64,000 bases of DNA from JBALVT01 sp036960305 (GTDB lineage Bacteria; Pseudomonadota; Gammaproteobacteria; Pseudomonadales; Halieaceae): NCBI GenBank assembly GCA_036960305.1, contig JBALWA010000009.1, positions 32,246 through 96,245 on the forward strand, written 5' to 3'. The translations under genes were made by a program, and so were the position numbers. Below are positions 8,819-18,115 of the stretch, piece by piece. Under the pieces are notes generated by a model, which worked only from the letters and a program-made list of their open reading frames with translations, was not told the DNA's origin and did not search any database. Position 1 is the stretch's first letter, and each line of letters opens with the position of its first letter.

Positions 8819-8837
8819 ATGTATACATCTGTATACT
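8819..8837. promoter_or_regulatory. Tandem GTATAC operator upstream of the P450 gene
   Basis: ATGTATACAT (8819-8828) is a perfect 10-bp palindrome. A second GTATAC core (8831-8836) sits exactly 10 bp after the first (8821-8826), so both face the same side of the helix. GntR- and TetR-family repressors commonly bind TGTATACA-type palindromes. It lies 68 bp upstream of the P450 start, in the only non-coding stretch before it. The regulator is not in this window. Confidence 0.5.
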
Positions 8838-8904
8838 TTTTTGCAATAGTACACCTTCACAATGCCTGGTTTTATCCATCAGGCATCTACCCAGGAGATT
8901 GACG

Positions 8905-10149
8905 ATGGCTCAGGCCGAACAAGAGCTGCCCCCCATAGAAGCGATATTCAATCCACATTCAAAAGAGTACCTGGTAGACCCCGTGCCCGCTTGCCTGGAG
9001 TTGGCTCGCCGGGGCAAACTCGTGTGGTTCGAACCCTGGCAGTCCTGGATCATGACACGGATGCCGGACATCATGGCCTGCTGGAAAACGGAGTACCTGT
9101 CTTCTGACTTTTACGACTGGGAGTTTGCCCCTCCCCGACCACCGCAGGATGAGTGGAGCAACTTTGAACGCGCCATGATAGGTCACAGCCTACTGGCTGA
9201 CCACGACCACCACAGATTGGTGCGCAGAGTAACCGCACCGGCCTTTTCCAGAAATGTGGTCGACAAGATCCAGGCCAGCATTAAACCGGATGTCGAGAAA
9301 TTGTTCGATGACCTGGGCCAACCCGAATACTTTGACTATAAGGACAAAATCGCCCAACACATTCCTTTTATTTCCATTACCCGGATGGTCGGTATACCGG
9401 AAAAATACTGGCCTGAAATCAAACAGGTCATCCTAACCTTTACCGAGGCCTGGAACCCGACCATCTCGGACGAACAGCGTGAATGTGCACGTCAGGACAG
9501 TAACCGCGCGATCGATATTATCAAGGAAGTCATCGCTGAGCGGCGCAATGCACCGGAACAGGACGATTTCCTCAGCACCCTCCTGAAAGTAGAAGAAGAG
9601 ACGGAGGGCTTTGAAGAGTGGGATGTTATCACCCTGATACTGGCTCTTATTGGCGCCGGAGCCGACACCACCCTGGTGGCCCAACAGTGGTCGGTCTACG
9701 CCTTGCTAAAGAATAAGGATCAAGTCGAGCAAGCGCTGGCAACACCGGACAGTTTCGCCAACGCTTTCAGTGAAATCAACCGCTGGGGTGTCTCTTCAAA
9801 GATGGGTTTTGCCCGCTATGCCCCGGAGGATATGGATATACTTGGGCAATCGGTTCGCAAAGGGCAAATGGTTCTGATGATGCCGCACTTGAAGGACTAC
9901 GACCCGGATTATTACGATGACCCCGAAACCTTTGACGTCAATCGCACCTTTGACCCGGATGTCCTCTTCGGCTATGGGCCGCGTTTTTGCATCGGTGCCG
10001 CACTGGCGAAACGGCAGCTGTACTTAACCCTGTGCGAACTGTTCAAACGCTTCCCGAATGTTGAATTGGCTGAAGAACCCGAGAAAGACGAGAGCGACCA
10101 CAACGCCGTGGTATTTAAAACCTTAAGGCTGAAAACCAATTGCGGTTGA
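8905..10149 (+). CDS. Cytochrome P450 monooxygenase
   Basis: ATG at 8905 is chosen because AGGAG lies seven bases upstream; 414 residues, soluble bacterial class. The heme motif FGYGPRFCIG carries the thiolate ligand Cys362; the I-helix oxygen-activating motif is AGADTT (251-256); the K-helix ExxR is E290-R293. It inserts one oxygen atom into a hydrophobic substrate and needs a ferredoxin and ferredoxin reductase, neither of which is encoded nearby. The CYP family cannot be named from sequence alone. It appears to be a single gene under the double GTATAC operator. Confidence 0.95.
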   Translation: MAQAEQELPPIEAIFNPHSKEYLVDPVPACLELARRGKLVWFEPWQSWIMTRMPDIMACWKTEYLSSDFYDWEFAPPRPPQDEWSNFERAMIGHSLLADHDHHRLVRRVTAPAFSRNVVDKIQASIKPDVEKLFDDLGQPEYFDYKDKIAQHIPFISITRMVGIPEKYWPEIKQVILTFTEAWNPTISDEQRECARQDSNRAIDIIKEVIAERRNAPEQDDFLSTLLKVEEETEGFEEWDVITLILALIGAGADTTLVAQQWSVYALLKNKDQVEQALATPDSFANAFSEINRWGVSSKMGFARYAPEDMDILGQSVRKGQMVLMMPHLKDYDPDYYDDPETFDVNRTFDPDVLFGYGPRFCIGAALAKRQLYLTLCELFKRFPNVELAEEPEKDESDHNAVVFKTLRLKTNCG

Positions 10150-10257
10150 CGAAAGTACCGGGCAACACATTTTTCGCCTTCGCGCACTGGTATCGGCCGG
10201 GTTTAGGGCATAGAATCAGCATCGCAAAAATAAATTAAACATGGAGTTCGAAAAATT

Positions 10258-10863
10258 ATGGCTACAATCAATCTAAAGACTGTGTTGGCTATTGGCCTGT
10301 CAGCAGTCATCACTTACCTGCCCTTCAGTGCACAGGCCGAAGAAAGCGCGGATACCGCCTCAAAAGAACGCGTGATGTCCATTACCATCGATGCGGAGAT
10401 AACCCATATCGACCCTGAGACCCGCGAGTTGACGCTGAGAAGCCCAATGGGCGACCTTGTCACCATGACCGCTGGCGACCATATTGAGCGCTTCGCAGAC
10501 TTTGCCGTGGGTGATGTCGTATCAACCACGTATATCGCGTCACTTGAAGGTGATGTGCGTGAGCCCACCGAAGCCGAAAAAGCTGAGCCCTGGGTTGAAC
10601 TTGATGGCGCAGCTTTAGCCGGCGACGATGCGGATCCCGGCGCCATGGTTGGCCGCGTAATTCAAGCTGTCTGCACCATCGAGGGCATGAACCGTTTGAC
10701 CGGCACCGTGATGGTATTGGACCCACGGGGCAAGTATCACGTCATCGGCGATGTAGAGCCTGAAAAAATGGAAGGTGTCACTCTGGGCACAACAGTGGTA
10801 CTGGTCTACACTGAAGCCATGATTGTCACCTTGGAAAAGAAAGAGACAGCCGCTGCTGAGTAA
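10258..10863 (+). CDS. Exported protein of unknown function
   Basis: 201 residues with a clear signal peptide (MATINLKTVLAIGLSAVITY, cleavage near AQA-EE, residue ~27). The mature protein is acidic and beta-rich: ITIDAEITHIDPETRELTLR resembles the start of small periplasmic OB-like domains that carry repeated threonine/valine strands. A single Cys (VCTIEG) is present. No catalytic motif is visible. It is a monocistronic gene closed by a strong terminator 38 bp downstream. Confidence 0.7.
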   Translation: MATINLKTVLAIGLSAVITYLPFSAQAEESADTASKERVMSITIDAEITHIDPETRELTLRSPMGDLVTMTAGDHIERFADFAVGDVVSTTYIASLEGDVREPTEAEKAEPWVELDGAALAGDDADPGAMVGRVIQAVCTIEGMNRLTGTVMVLDPRGKYHVIGDVEPEKMEGVTLGTTVVLVYTEAMIVTLEKKETAAAE

Positions 10864-10900
10864 GCAATAAATAACCGGGGCACCCTTCCCGGTCAATACG

Positions 10901-10934
10901 AGGCGGCTTCACAGACTGTGAGCCGCCTTTTTTT
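10901..10934 (+). terminator. Rho-independent terminator, probably bidirectional
   Basis: A GC-rich hairpin has arms GGCGGCTTCACA and TGTGAGCCGCC (one bulged T) around GAC, followed by seven Ts. It ends the exported-protein gene on the plus strand and abuts the stop codon of the amidohydrolase arriving on the minus strand. Confidence 0.85.
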
Positions 10935-11937
10935 ATTCCAGGCGATAGACTCGCTTGGCCGTGCCACTGAACAGGGCCTCTTGCTCTGAATCACTGTAGC
11001 GCGATGCGATTTTCTTGAAAGCATTCCAAAGGATAGGGTAGGCAATTGATAGCTTATCCACCGGAAAATTGCTCTCGAACATGCAACGATCGGGTCCAAA
11101 GCACTCTATCGTGTGGTGGTAGTAATCCGCCTGGGCATCGACAAACTCATCAGAACTCGGCGGGGTTGCACGCCCCATCCAACCAAAGCCATTGTCTGGC
11201 ATCGCCATTCCACCCAGCTTCGCTACGACATTGTCTTGTCGGGAGAGTGTCTGTATGTCCTCCTGCCAACTTTTGAATATTTCCTGGCGCTGGCTGGCGT
11301 AAGGACCCACACCCAGAGGCGTGCCAAAATGGTCCAGGATCATCACCGTGTCAGGTGCAGCCTGAGAAAGCGCCAGAAACTCTTGATTTTGAAAGTGATA
11401 ATGCCAGCTCTCATAGCTGAGCCCGGAGGCTCCCAGGGTTCTGACACCCGACTGAAATTGGGGGTTAGCATAAAGATCCCTTGGGGAATGTCCGGCTATC
11501 ATCAGGTCAACATCGTCCGGGGCACAGGTCAGAGCATGGCGAATCCCCCGGAACCTGCCCTCTGCCGCCGCCACGTGTTCTGCCAATACCTCTGACAGTG
11601 CCTCGTGACGTAAGTCCGCGTGACCGACAATGGCCGCTATCACCGCACCGCCATCCAACTCACTGCGCCTGGCAAGTTCGACAAAGAATTCGGTTTCTCC
11701 CACTGGCTGTAAGTGTCGGGGGCCGGAAGTGCGATACTCTGCACCGCATTCGATAAAAACAGACTGCCGAATATTGTGGCCAGCGCCCGTGTCCAATCGA
11801 AAATCCTCCAGTAAATAGGGATCCAGACCGGCGTGACGCCACAGATGATGATGGGTGTCGATTATCTCCCGGGACGGATCAATAATGTCTTCCTGGTGGA
11901 GTTGTAGCCAGTCTGCATGTGAAGAAAATTCGGCCAT
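10933..11937 (-). CDS. Amidohydrolase-2 family metal hydrolase
   Basis: 334 residues. The N-terminal IIDTHHHLWRH gives the metal-binding His-x-His of the family; DHFGTPLG near residue 210 and FESNFPVDK near residue 300 (the late Asp/Asn metal ligand region) agree with the TIM-barrel amidohydrolase-2 pattern of lactonases and decarboxylases. It likely hydrolyses or decarboxylates a small carboxylate, lactone or amide. A good site (AGGAG) precedes the start; it is the last gene of the three-gene operon, 21 bp after the alcohol dehydrogenase. Confidence 0.85.
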   Translation of the reverse strand: MAEFSSHADWLQLHQEDIIDPSREIIDTHHHLWRHAGLDPYLLEDFRLDTGAGHNIRQSVFIECGAEYRTSGPRHLQPVGETEFFVELARRSELDGGAVIAAIVGHADLRHEALSEVLAEHVAAAEGRFRGIRHALTCAPDDVDLMIAGHSPRDLYANPQFQSGVRTLGASGLSYESWHYHFQNQEFLALSQAAPDTVMILDHFGTPLGVGPYASQRQEIFKSWQEDIQTLSRQDNVVAKLGGMAMPDNGFGWMGRATPPSSDEFVDAQADYYHHTIECFGPDRCMFESNFPVDKLSIAYPILWNAFKKIASRYSDSEQEALFSGTAKRVYRLE

Positions 11938-11958
11938 CGTTTATATTCTCCTGAAAAG

Positions 11959-13128
11959 CTAAAGGTCTCCGCGCACCGCTCGCGAAAAGATGTCCGCATA
12001 CTGAGCCTCGGTGAGCAGTATCGCGTTGGTCGCAGCCGTAGGGTCCTCAACGGCCATCCGGGCTACCCGCTGTGTCCTGTCCAGATCAATACCGAGAGAA
12101 GCCAATGTAGGGGGGATGCCTATAGTTTCACGCAAGGCCAGCAACCAGTCCATGAAGCCTGAAAACGTCGACTGCGGCAGATCAAGATAGCGACCAAGCC
12201 GCTCTATACGCTCCTCAATCATGCCTTGATTAGCCACGAGGACATAGGGCATCAATATGGCATTCAATAAACCGTGATGCGCATCGTAAAGTGCGCCCAG
12301 CGGGTGCGCCAAAGCGTGCATGGCACCCAGGCCCTTCTGGAAGGCGGTTGCCCCCATCGACGAGGCGACAATCATCTGCATACGCGCAGTGACATCAGTG
12401 CCGTCGGCGACAGCCCGCGGCAGATACTCTTTGACCAGGCGTATACCTTCTACGGCAATGCCTTCAGCCATGGGGTGATAGCCTGAGGAACACAGCGCCT
12501 CAAGGTTATGGGACAAAGCGTCCATGCCAGTAGCGGCAGTTATGGACGGCGGCAGCCCTACTGTCAGCATCGGGTCAAGAATAACCTTTGAAGGCAATAA
12601 TCTGGGATGGAAGATAATTTTCTTTTGCTGCCGTTGCTCATCCGTAATCAAGGCCGCTCGCCCTACCTCTGAACCCGTACCCGCCGTCGTCGGCACAGCA
12701 ACAATAGGCGCTATGCCGGCCTCATCAATACTCAGCCAGTTATCACCCTGGTCCTCGAAATCCCACAGCGAGGCCTCTTGCCCGACCATCAGGGCGATAG
12801 CCTTGCCCGCATCCATGGCCGAACCACCACCAAAGGCGATGACCCCATCGTGGGCACCGGCCCTGAAGCTTGTCACGCCATCAATGACATTTTGACCATT
12901 GGGATTGCCCTTGATATGACTGAACAAGCCAGGTTCAAGACCGGCAGAACGACACAGTTCCAGTGCCGATTCGATCATCGGCAACAAGGCCAGCCCCGGA
13001 TCTGTAACCAGTAGTGGCCTGCTTATCCCGAGGTTCAAACAGCATTCCGCCAGTTGTTCGATCGTACCGGCGCCCGCGATAATATTCGTGGGATAGTTCC
13101 AGTTCCCGCCAAGGCTGCTATCGCTCAT
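11959..13128 (-). CDS. Iron-containing alcohol dehydrogenase
   Basis: 389 residues, normal family length. The nucleotide-binding GGGSAMDAGKAIA lies near residue 100; PTTAGTGSEVG near 145; the metal ligands are in MDALSHNLEAL (Asp, His) and GAMHALAHPLGALYDAHHG (two His). It oxidises an alcohol or reduces an aldehyde with NAD(P). GAGGGCC precedes the ATG. Middle gene of the operon, 30 bp downstream of the glutamine synthetase-like gene; the pairing suggests handling of an amino-alcohol or amino-aldehyde. Confidence 0.92.
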   Translation of the reverse strand: MSDSSLGGNWNYPTNIIAGAGTIEQLAECCLNLGISRPLLVTDPGLALLPMIESALELCRSAGLEPGLFSHIKGNPNGQNVIDGVTSFRAGAHDGVIAFGGGSAMDAGKAIALMVGQEASLWDFEDQGDNWLSIDEAGIAPIVAVPTTAGTGSEVGRAALITDEQRQQKKIIFHPRLLPSKVILDPMLTVGLPPSITAATGMDALSHNLEALCSSGYHPMAEGIAVEGIRLVKEYLPRAVADGTDVTARMQMIVASSMGATAFQKGLGAMHALAHPLGALYDAHHGLLNAILMPYVLVANQGMIEERIERLGRYLDLPQSTFSGFMDWLLALRETIGIPPTLASLGIDLDRTQRVARMAVEDPTAATNAILLTEAQYADIFSRAVRGDL

Positions 13129-13158
13129 AAGGCCCTCATGTCCACCGCTGATGCGGCA

Positions 13159-14544
13159 TCAGATAATTTCGAAATAGCGTTGCAGTTCCCAGTCGCTGAC
13201 GTGTTTGTGATACTCCCTGCCCTCCCATTCCCGGGTCGTGGCGTAGTGCTCAACAAACGCATCGCCAAAGAGTGACCGGGCCGCCGCCGAATCTCGCAGT
13301 ATCGCCGCAGCATCGCCAATATTATTGGGCAACTTCAGCTCCGGTGGATGTGCCTGTGCATAAGCATTGCCCGTTACCATTGCCGTCGGTTCCAATTCGT
13401 TTTCTATGCCGTAGAGGCCGGAAGCCAGGGCTGCAGCCAGTGCGATATAGGGATTGGCATCAGCTGAGCCCAATCTGAATTCAAGGCGTTGGGATTTTTC
13501 GCTCCCCGGGATAAGGCGCAGCGCGGTGGTTCGGTTTTCACAGCCCCAGGTCGCGTCGGTAGGCGCCCAAAAGCCCGGCACCATTCTCGAGTAGGCGTTG
13601 ACTGTTTGCGCGTACATAACAAGTAACTGAGGCATCAGCCGCTGCTGTCCCGCAAGAAAGTGCCGCTGCAGCTTACTCATGCCCATAGGCTGGGAGGCAT
13701 CATAGAAAGCCGACCCGCCGTCACGCCTGTTTCGCAAAGACATGTGAATATGGCCGGATTGCCCCGGATAGTCGTTGGACCACTTGGCCATAAAGGTGGC
13801 CATCATATCCCGGCGCTGGGCCCAAACCTTGATGAAGGTTTTAAATAGCGCCGCTTTGTCCGCTGCAGCAGCCGCGCTGTCCACCGTAATGGCCGCCTCC
13901 AGAACGCCTGGGCCTGTCTCGGTATGCAAGCTCTCAATAGGAAAATCCATAACCTGTGCCAGATCCAAAATTTCCTTATACAAATCTGAATGCGTTGAAT
14001 TCCTCAGCATCGAATAGCCAAAGAAACCCGGCGTGATGGGCGTCAAATCACGGTACCCCTTGGCGCGAATCGAATCCGGGGTTTCGTTGAAGAGGAAAAA
14101 TTCGTATTCGAAGGCTGCATAGGCATCAAGACCCATGCCGGCAGCCTTATCCAGTATCCGGGCAAGTAAATTTCGGGGGCATATTGCAGCAGCAGTCCCG
14201 GTAAAATCGCACAGGAAGAGCAACATGTCGTCTTCGAATGGAACACTGCGGCAGCTGTCAGGCAAAACCCGTACAGGCGCATCAGGATAGCCTGTTTGCC
14301 ACCCGGTAAATTCGACGCCCGGGTTCTCATAGAGCTGATCGTTCGAATCCCAACCCAACACCACGTCACAGAATGCAAAGCCGTTTTCCAACGCGGAGAA
14401 AAACTTCTCTCTGCTCATATACTTGCCACGCATGATGCCGTCTATGTCGAACAGACCCACTTTTACGTGCTCAAGCCCCCGTTCCTCAACGATGCGTTTG
14501 GCATCCTCAACGGTTTTTACTGATCTGGGATCAGTCATAGGCAT
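13159..14544 (-). CDS. Glutamine synthetase family protein (gamma-glutamylpolyamine synthetase-like)
   Basis: 461 residues, of the PuuA/GlnT type rather than the nitrogen-assimilation GlnA. Visible catalytic-domain blocks are FEYEFFLF (metal Glu), GPGVLEAAI, GQSGHIHMSLRN (metal His), ENRTTALRLIPG and RLEFRLGSADANPY. Such enzymes join glutamate to an amine using ATP: polyamines, ethanolamine, isopropylamine or anilines. Followed by a dehydrogenase and a hydrolase, this suggests an amine-degradation pathway via gamma-glutamyl intermediates. Two in-frame ATGs (14544 and 14538); neither has a strong site. Confidence 0.9.
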   Translation of the reverse strand: MPMTDPRSVKTVEDAKRIVEERGLEHVKVGLFDIDGIMRGKYMSREKFFSALENGFAFCDVVLGWDSNDQLYENPGVEFTGWQTGYPDAPVRVLPDSCRSVPFEDDMLLFLCDFTGTAAAICPRNLLARILDKAAGMGLDAYAAFEYEFFLFNETPDSIRAKGYRDLTPITPGFFGYSMLRNSTHSDLYKEILDLAQVMDFPIESLHTETGPGVLEAAITVDSAAAAADKAALFKTFIKVWAQRRDMMATFMAKWSNDYPGQSGHIHMSLRNRRDGGSAFYDASQPMGMSKLQRHFLAGQQRLMPQLLVMYAQTVNAYSRMVPGFWAPTDATWGCENRTTALRLIPGSEKSQRLEFRLGSADANPYIALAAALASGLYGIENELEPTAMVTGNAYAQAHPPELKLPNNIGDAAAILRDSAAARSLFGDAFVEHYATTREWEGREYHKHVSDWELQRYFEII

Positions 14545-14549
14545 TGCTC

Positions 14550-14568
14550 TTATATCAGGCTGATATAA
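14550..14568. promoter_or_regulatory. Perfect 9-1-9 palindrome, probable operator
   Basis: TTATATCAGGCTGATATAA is a perfect inverted repeat around one base. Its edge is five bases from the glutamine synthetase-like start codon, so a bound protein would block the ribosome-binding and early transcribed region. It also separates this operon from the RND gene stop at 14613. I cannot name the regulator. Confidence 0.6.
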
Positions 14569-14612
14569 AAGTGTACTCCAAAAACCGTCGTCTTATGAAG
14601 ATCTATTCCGTA

Positions 14613-16988
14613 TCAAATACTCTCGGCAGCCACCGGTGCATCGTGATGCCTACCCAGCCCAAGGATATTGGCCAAGGCGGGCAGGAGTATCAAGGCACCT
14701 ACCATGTTCCAGAAAAACATGAAGGTCAGCAGCAACCCCATATCCGCCTGAAACTTGATCGGGGAATAAATCCAGGTCGCTACACCCGCTGCCAGCGCCA
14801 AACCCGTGAACGCGACAGCGGTACCGCTGGACTTCAGCGCTTCAAAGTACGCCTGTTGCAAAGAACAATCCTGGCGCAGGTAATGCTGCAGCGCATTGTA
14901 GATGTAAATGCCGTAATCCACGCCTATACCCACACCGAGTGCAATGACAGGCAGCGTGGCAACCTTTACACCGATGCCCAGAAGGGTCATCAGGGCCTGG
15001 CCCAATATCGAGGTCAGCATCAGGGGTAGAATAATGCAGGCCGTGATACGCAACGAGCGGAACGTCAAGAGGCACAGTATGATCACAACTCCATAAACCC
15101 ATGCCAGCATCTTGTACTGGGCATCGGCGATCACAATATTCGTGGCTGCTTCAACACCGGCGTTACCCGCGGCCAATAGGTAGCGTATTTGTTCATTGGA
15201 GTGCTCAGCGGAGAAGGCTTCTACCGCGTTGACAACACCCGTCAATGTGTCGGCCTTGTGATCTTCCAGGAACAGAATAATCGGTACCATCGAACAGTCT
15301 GTATTAAGCAGACTGCTGGGCACCCGACTCAAGGAATTATTCAATATGTAACGATTACGGCTCACCGTATGCCACTTGGGGCTGCCCTCGTTCATGCCCA
15401 TAATAACCAGCTTGGACACATCCACCAGCGACATCACCGACTGCACGCCAGGGACCTGCGCCATGACCCCCTGGAAATAGTCGATGGATGATATGGTTTC
15501 AAAACGACCACATTGTTCTGGTTCAGTTTCGACCATCACCACAAACACGTCGGTACTGCTGGAGTAGTTCTCACTGAGAAAGGCATTGTCCAGATTGTAA
15601 CGTGCGTCAGGACGCAGTTCTGGCGCGCCAGGGTCCAGATCCCCGATCTTCTGCTGCTGCCCCAACATCAGTCCCGCACCTGCCAGTACGATGCTCACGG
15701 CGATAATCAGTTTAGACCGGCCAGGTAGTGCGCTACGAGAAATGATTAGCCAGTGATAAAATCCGCTGCGGCTCTTACGGTCACGGTAACGATGGCAACC
15801 CGGACTGATTCCCAGAAAAGACAGGACGATAGGCAGCAAAATCAAGTTGGTAAAAATCAAAATAGCGATACCGCTACTCGCCACCCAGGCCAATTCCTGT
15901 ATAACAGGAATATCTATCACGCTCAGGGTAAAGAATCCCACACCGTCGCTTAGCAGCGCAATAAACCCAGGCTTGCTCAAGCGGACGAATGAAAACCAGG
16001 CCGCGTCTTTTTTGTCCATGCCATTGTGCGCATTGTAGCCAAAGCGATTAATGAGCTGGACTGAATGACTGATACCGACGGCAAAAATAAGAAAGGGCAC
16101 CAGCATGCTGTAGGGATCAATGCCCATACCCAGGGTATGCAACATACCCAGCTGCCAGACCACCGCTATCGTAGAACACAGTAATGGGGCGAGCGTACAC
16201 CAATAACAGCGACAGTAAATAAACAACATCACGGCCGTAATCAGGAAGGCAACAGCAAAAAATGCGCCCACCAGAACGGCCCCGTCTATCAGGTCACCGA
16301 CCAATTTGGCAAAGCCGGTGATGTGAATTTTTATGGTATCGCTCTGGTATTTTTCGCGTATCTGCCGTTCGAGGTCCGCCGACAGTTGCTGGTAATCCAG
16401 TTTCTCCCCGGTTTCCGGGTCCACTTCAACCAGTGGCGCCAACACGATGGAAGACTTGAAGTTATTCGACACTAATCGACCGATCTGGCCCGATTTCAAG
16501 GTATTGTTTCGCAAGGCCTCAAGGCTGGCCTCACCGCCGTTGTAGCCGTCGGGAATAACAGAGCCACCCACAAAGCCCTCCTCTGTTACTTCCTGCCACC
16601 GCACATTGGGCGTCCAGAGTGACTGCAAACCGGAACGATCAACTCCCTTGACGTAGAAAACTTCATCGGTAATTTCTTGTAGTAGTTGTTGGAACTCCGC
16701 GGTGAAGATATCGCCCTCGGTGGTTTCAACCGTTATCCTGATCGAGTTACCCAGACCCGAGAGATCTGCCTTATTCGCCAGGAAGTTGACAATATACGGG
16801 TGTGAGACCGGGACCATTTTCTCAAAGCTGGCATCGGGCTTCAGCTGGGCGGATTGAAAACCAAAAAATGCGGTCAAGCCAAGGAAAATACACAACAACA
16901 GTCCACGATTGGCAAAAATGATGTTGGCGATCGCGGGACGAATCTTCCCATCTTCGGCCTCAAGTAAGGCACTGCGCTCGCTATTCAT
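14613..16988 (-). CDS. RND-superfamily (MMPL-type) permease
   Basis: 791 residues with about twelve membrane segments in two halves. The first half has TM1 near 27-45, a ~180-residue periplasmic loop and TM2-6 (LIDGAVLVGAFFAVAFLITA...); the second half repeats this, with GVGIGVDYGIYIYNAL near residue 690, the internal-repeat GxxxDY pattern of MMPL/HpnN-like permeases. Proton-driven export of hydrophobic or lipid-like molecules is the family role. Its start overlaps the stop of the YCF48-like gene by 4 bp, so the two are translationally coupled. Last gene of the DUF1302-DUF1329-YCF48-RND operon. Confidence 0.88.
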   Translation of the reverse strand: MNSERSALLEAEDGKIRPAIANIIFANRGLLLCIFLGLTAFFGFQSAQLKPDASFEKMVPVSHPYIVNFLANKADLSGLGNSIRITVETTEGDIFTAEFQQLLQEITDEVFYVKGVDRSGLQSLWTPNVRWQEVTEEGFVGGSVIPDGYNGGEASLEALRNNTLKSGQIGRLVSNNFKSSIVLAPLVEVDPETGEKLDYQQLSADLERQIREKYQSDTIKIHITGFAKLVGDLIDGAVLVGAFFAVAFLITAVMLFIYCRCYWCTLAPLLCSTIAVVWQLGMLHTLGMGIDPYSMLVPFLIFAVGISHSVQLINRFGYNAHNGMDKKDAAWFSFVRLSKPGFIALLSDGVGFFTLSVIDIPVIQELAWVASSGIAILIFTNLILLPIVLSFLGISPGCHRYRDRKSRSGFYHWLIISRSALPGRSKLIIAVSIVLAGAGLMLGQQQKIGDLDPGAPELRPDARYNLDNAFLSENYSSSTDVFVVMVETEPEQCGRFETISSIDYFQGVMAQVPGVQSVMSLVDVSKLVIMGMNEGSPKWHTVSRNRYILNNSLSRVPSSLLNTDCSMVPIILFLEDHKADTLTGVVNAVEAFSAEHSNEQIRYLLAAGNAGVEAATNIVIADAQYKMLAWVYGVVIILCLLTFRSLRITACIILPLMLTSILGQALMTLLGIGVKVATLPVIALGVGIGVDYGIYIYNALQHYLRQDCSLQQAYFEALKSSGTAVAFTGLALAAGVATWIYSPIKFQADMGLLLTFMFFWNMVGALILLPALANILGLGRHHDAPVAAESI

Positions 16989-18106
16989 TGCACTGCACCA
17001 AAGGGCCGCTCAAGCCCCCCCATTCCAATGGCAAGCGTGCCAGACAGTTCATCACCGGCAACAGCTGAGAGGGTGTTTCTGGCGCCGGTGATTCGTCCCT
17101 GAAAAACACGGCCGCTGTTAACACTACTTACAATCGCACCGGCCGCCCCAACCAATACAATACTGTCGTCCCCAAGGCGTGTACCACCGTAAAGGCTGAG
17201 CTGCGGATCTTTCTCCACAACGACCTGTTCCCAACTGCGACCGGCATCTTCGCTGCGCAATATATTGCCGCGCAAGCCAAAGGCCAACACGGCTCGGTCT
17301 GCCGTGGTCACCAAACCAAACAAACTGCCATCATAACCCACATCCAGTTGCTCCCAGGTAACACCGTCATCTTGTGAGCGATAAAGCAAACCCGCCTCGC
17401 CACTGAGAAACAGTACGCCCGCCTCGTCTGCCGCCAGACTGTAGTAGTGGTAGCGATCCGGATTATCAATCCCCGCAACCGATAGCGTCCAACTCTCGCC
17501 ACCGTCCTCTGTGCGGTACATCATGCCGTAGGCCCCCACTGCAATACCGAAGCGTTCATCCCTGAACCAGACATCCAGAAAAGGATCTGCAGGGCCTGTC
17601 TCGGTTGCCTCCTGGGCATCCGCGATCGCAAAGATAGCGTCTTCCAATGCGTATTCCAACTCTTCCAATTCGTCTTGCCCCGCGGCTGCAACAGCCGATT
17701 CAAGCGCTGTTTTTTGTTGTCGGCTATAGTCCAGCCAGGCCCGGTTGGCTCGGTATCCATCAAACTGCAAAGACCAGCTGAGCCCTCCATCCTCACTGTG
17801 CAGGATGGACCCGCTGTGCCCAACCGCCCAGGCCTTGCCCGAGGGCAGGCAGTAGACCGCAGTCAACGTTTGGCTCACCGGCATTTCAGCCTGCTGGAAA
17901 CGCGCTCCCGCATCTTCAGAATACAGCGCGAGCCCACGCTCTCCCACAGCCAGATACCGTGAGCCGCATTGTGCTATGTCCAGCAAGGGCATGGACTGCA
18001 CCTCAGCCACTGGCAGTGCGGGCAAAAAGGTATAGTCTTCGGCCCAGGACGCAGTGGCGTACAGGCAGAAGACGGCAACAAGGCCCCGGGTCAGTTTCAC
18101 AATCAT
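16985..18106 (-). CDS. Exported YCF48-like beta-propeller protein
   Basis: 373 residues with a signal peptide (cleavage after SWA, residue ~22). At least four BNR/YCF48-type blades are seen as S-E-D-G/A-G repeats: ALYSEDAGARF, ILHSEDGGLSWSL, MYRTEDGGESWTL, LYRSQDDGVTWEQL, ILRSEDAGRSWEQ. The relatives include the HCF136 assembly factor of photosystem II; the bacterial ones are periplasmic and often sit beside RND permeases, presumably as a partner. AGAGG precedes the start, nine bases after the DUF1329 stop. Confidence 0.88.
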   Translation of the reverse strand: MIVKLTRGLVAVFCLYATASWAEDYTFLPALPVAEVQSMPLLDIAQCGSRYLAVGERGLALYSEDAGARFQQAEMPVSQTLTAVYCLPSGKAWAVGHSGSILHSEDGGLSWSLQFDGYRANRAWLDYSRQQKTALESAVAAAGQDELEELEYALEDAIFAIADAQEATETGPADPFLDVWFRDERFGIAVGAYGMMYRTEDGGESWTLSVAGIDNPDRYHYYSLAADEAGVLFLSGEAGLLYRSQDDGVTWEQLDVGYDGSLFGLVTTADRAVLAFGLRGNILRSEDAGRSWEQVVVEKDPQLSLYGGTRLGDDSIVLVGAAGAIVSSVNSGRVFQGRITGARNTLSAVAGDELSGTLAIGMGGLERPFGAVQ

Positions 18107-18115
18107 AGCCTCTGT

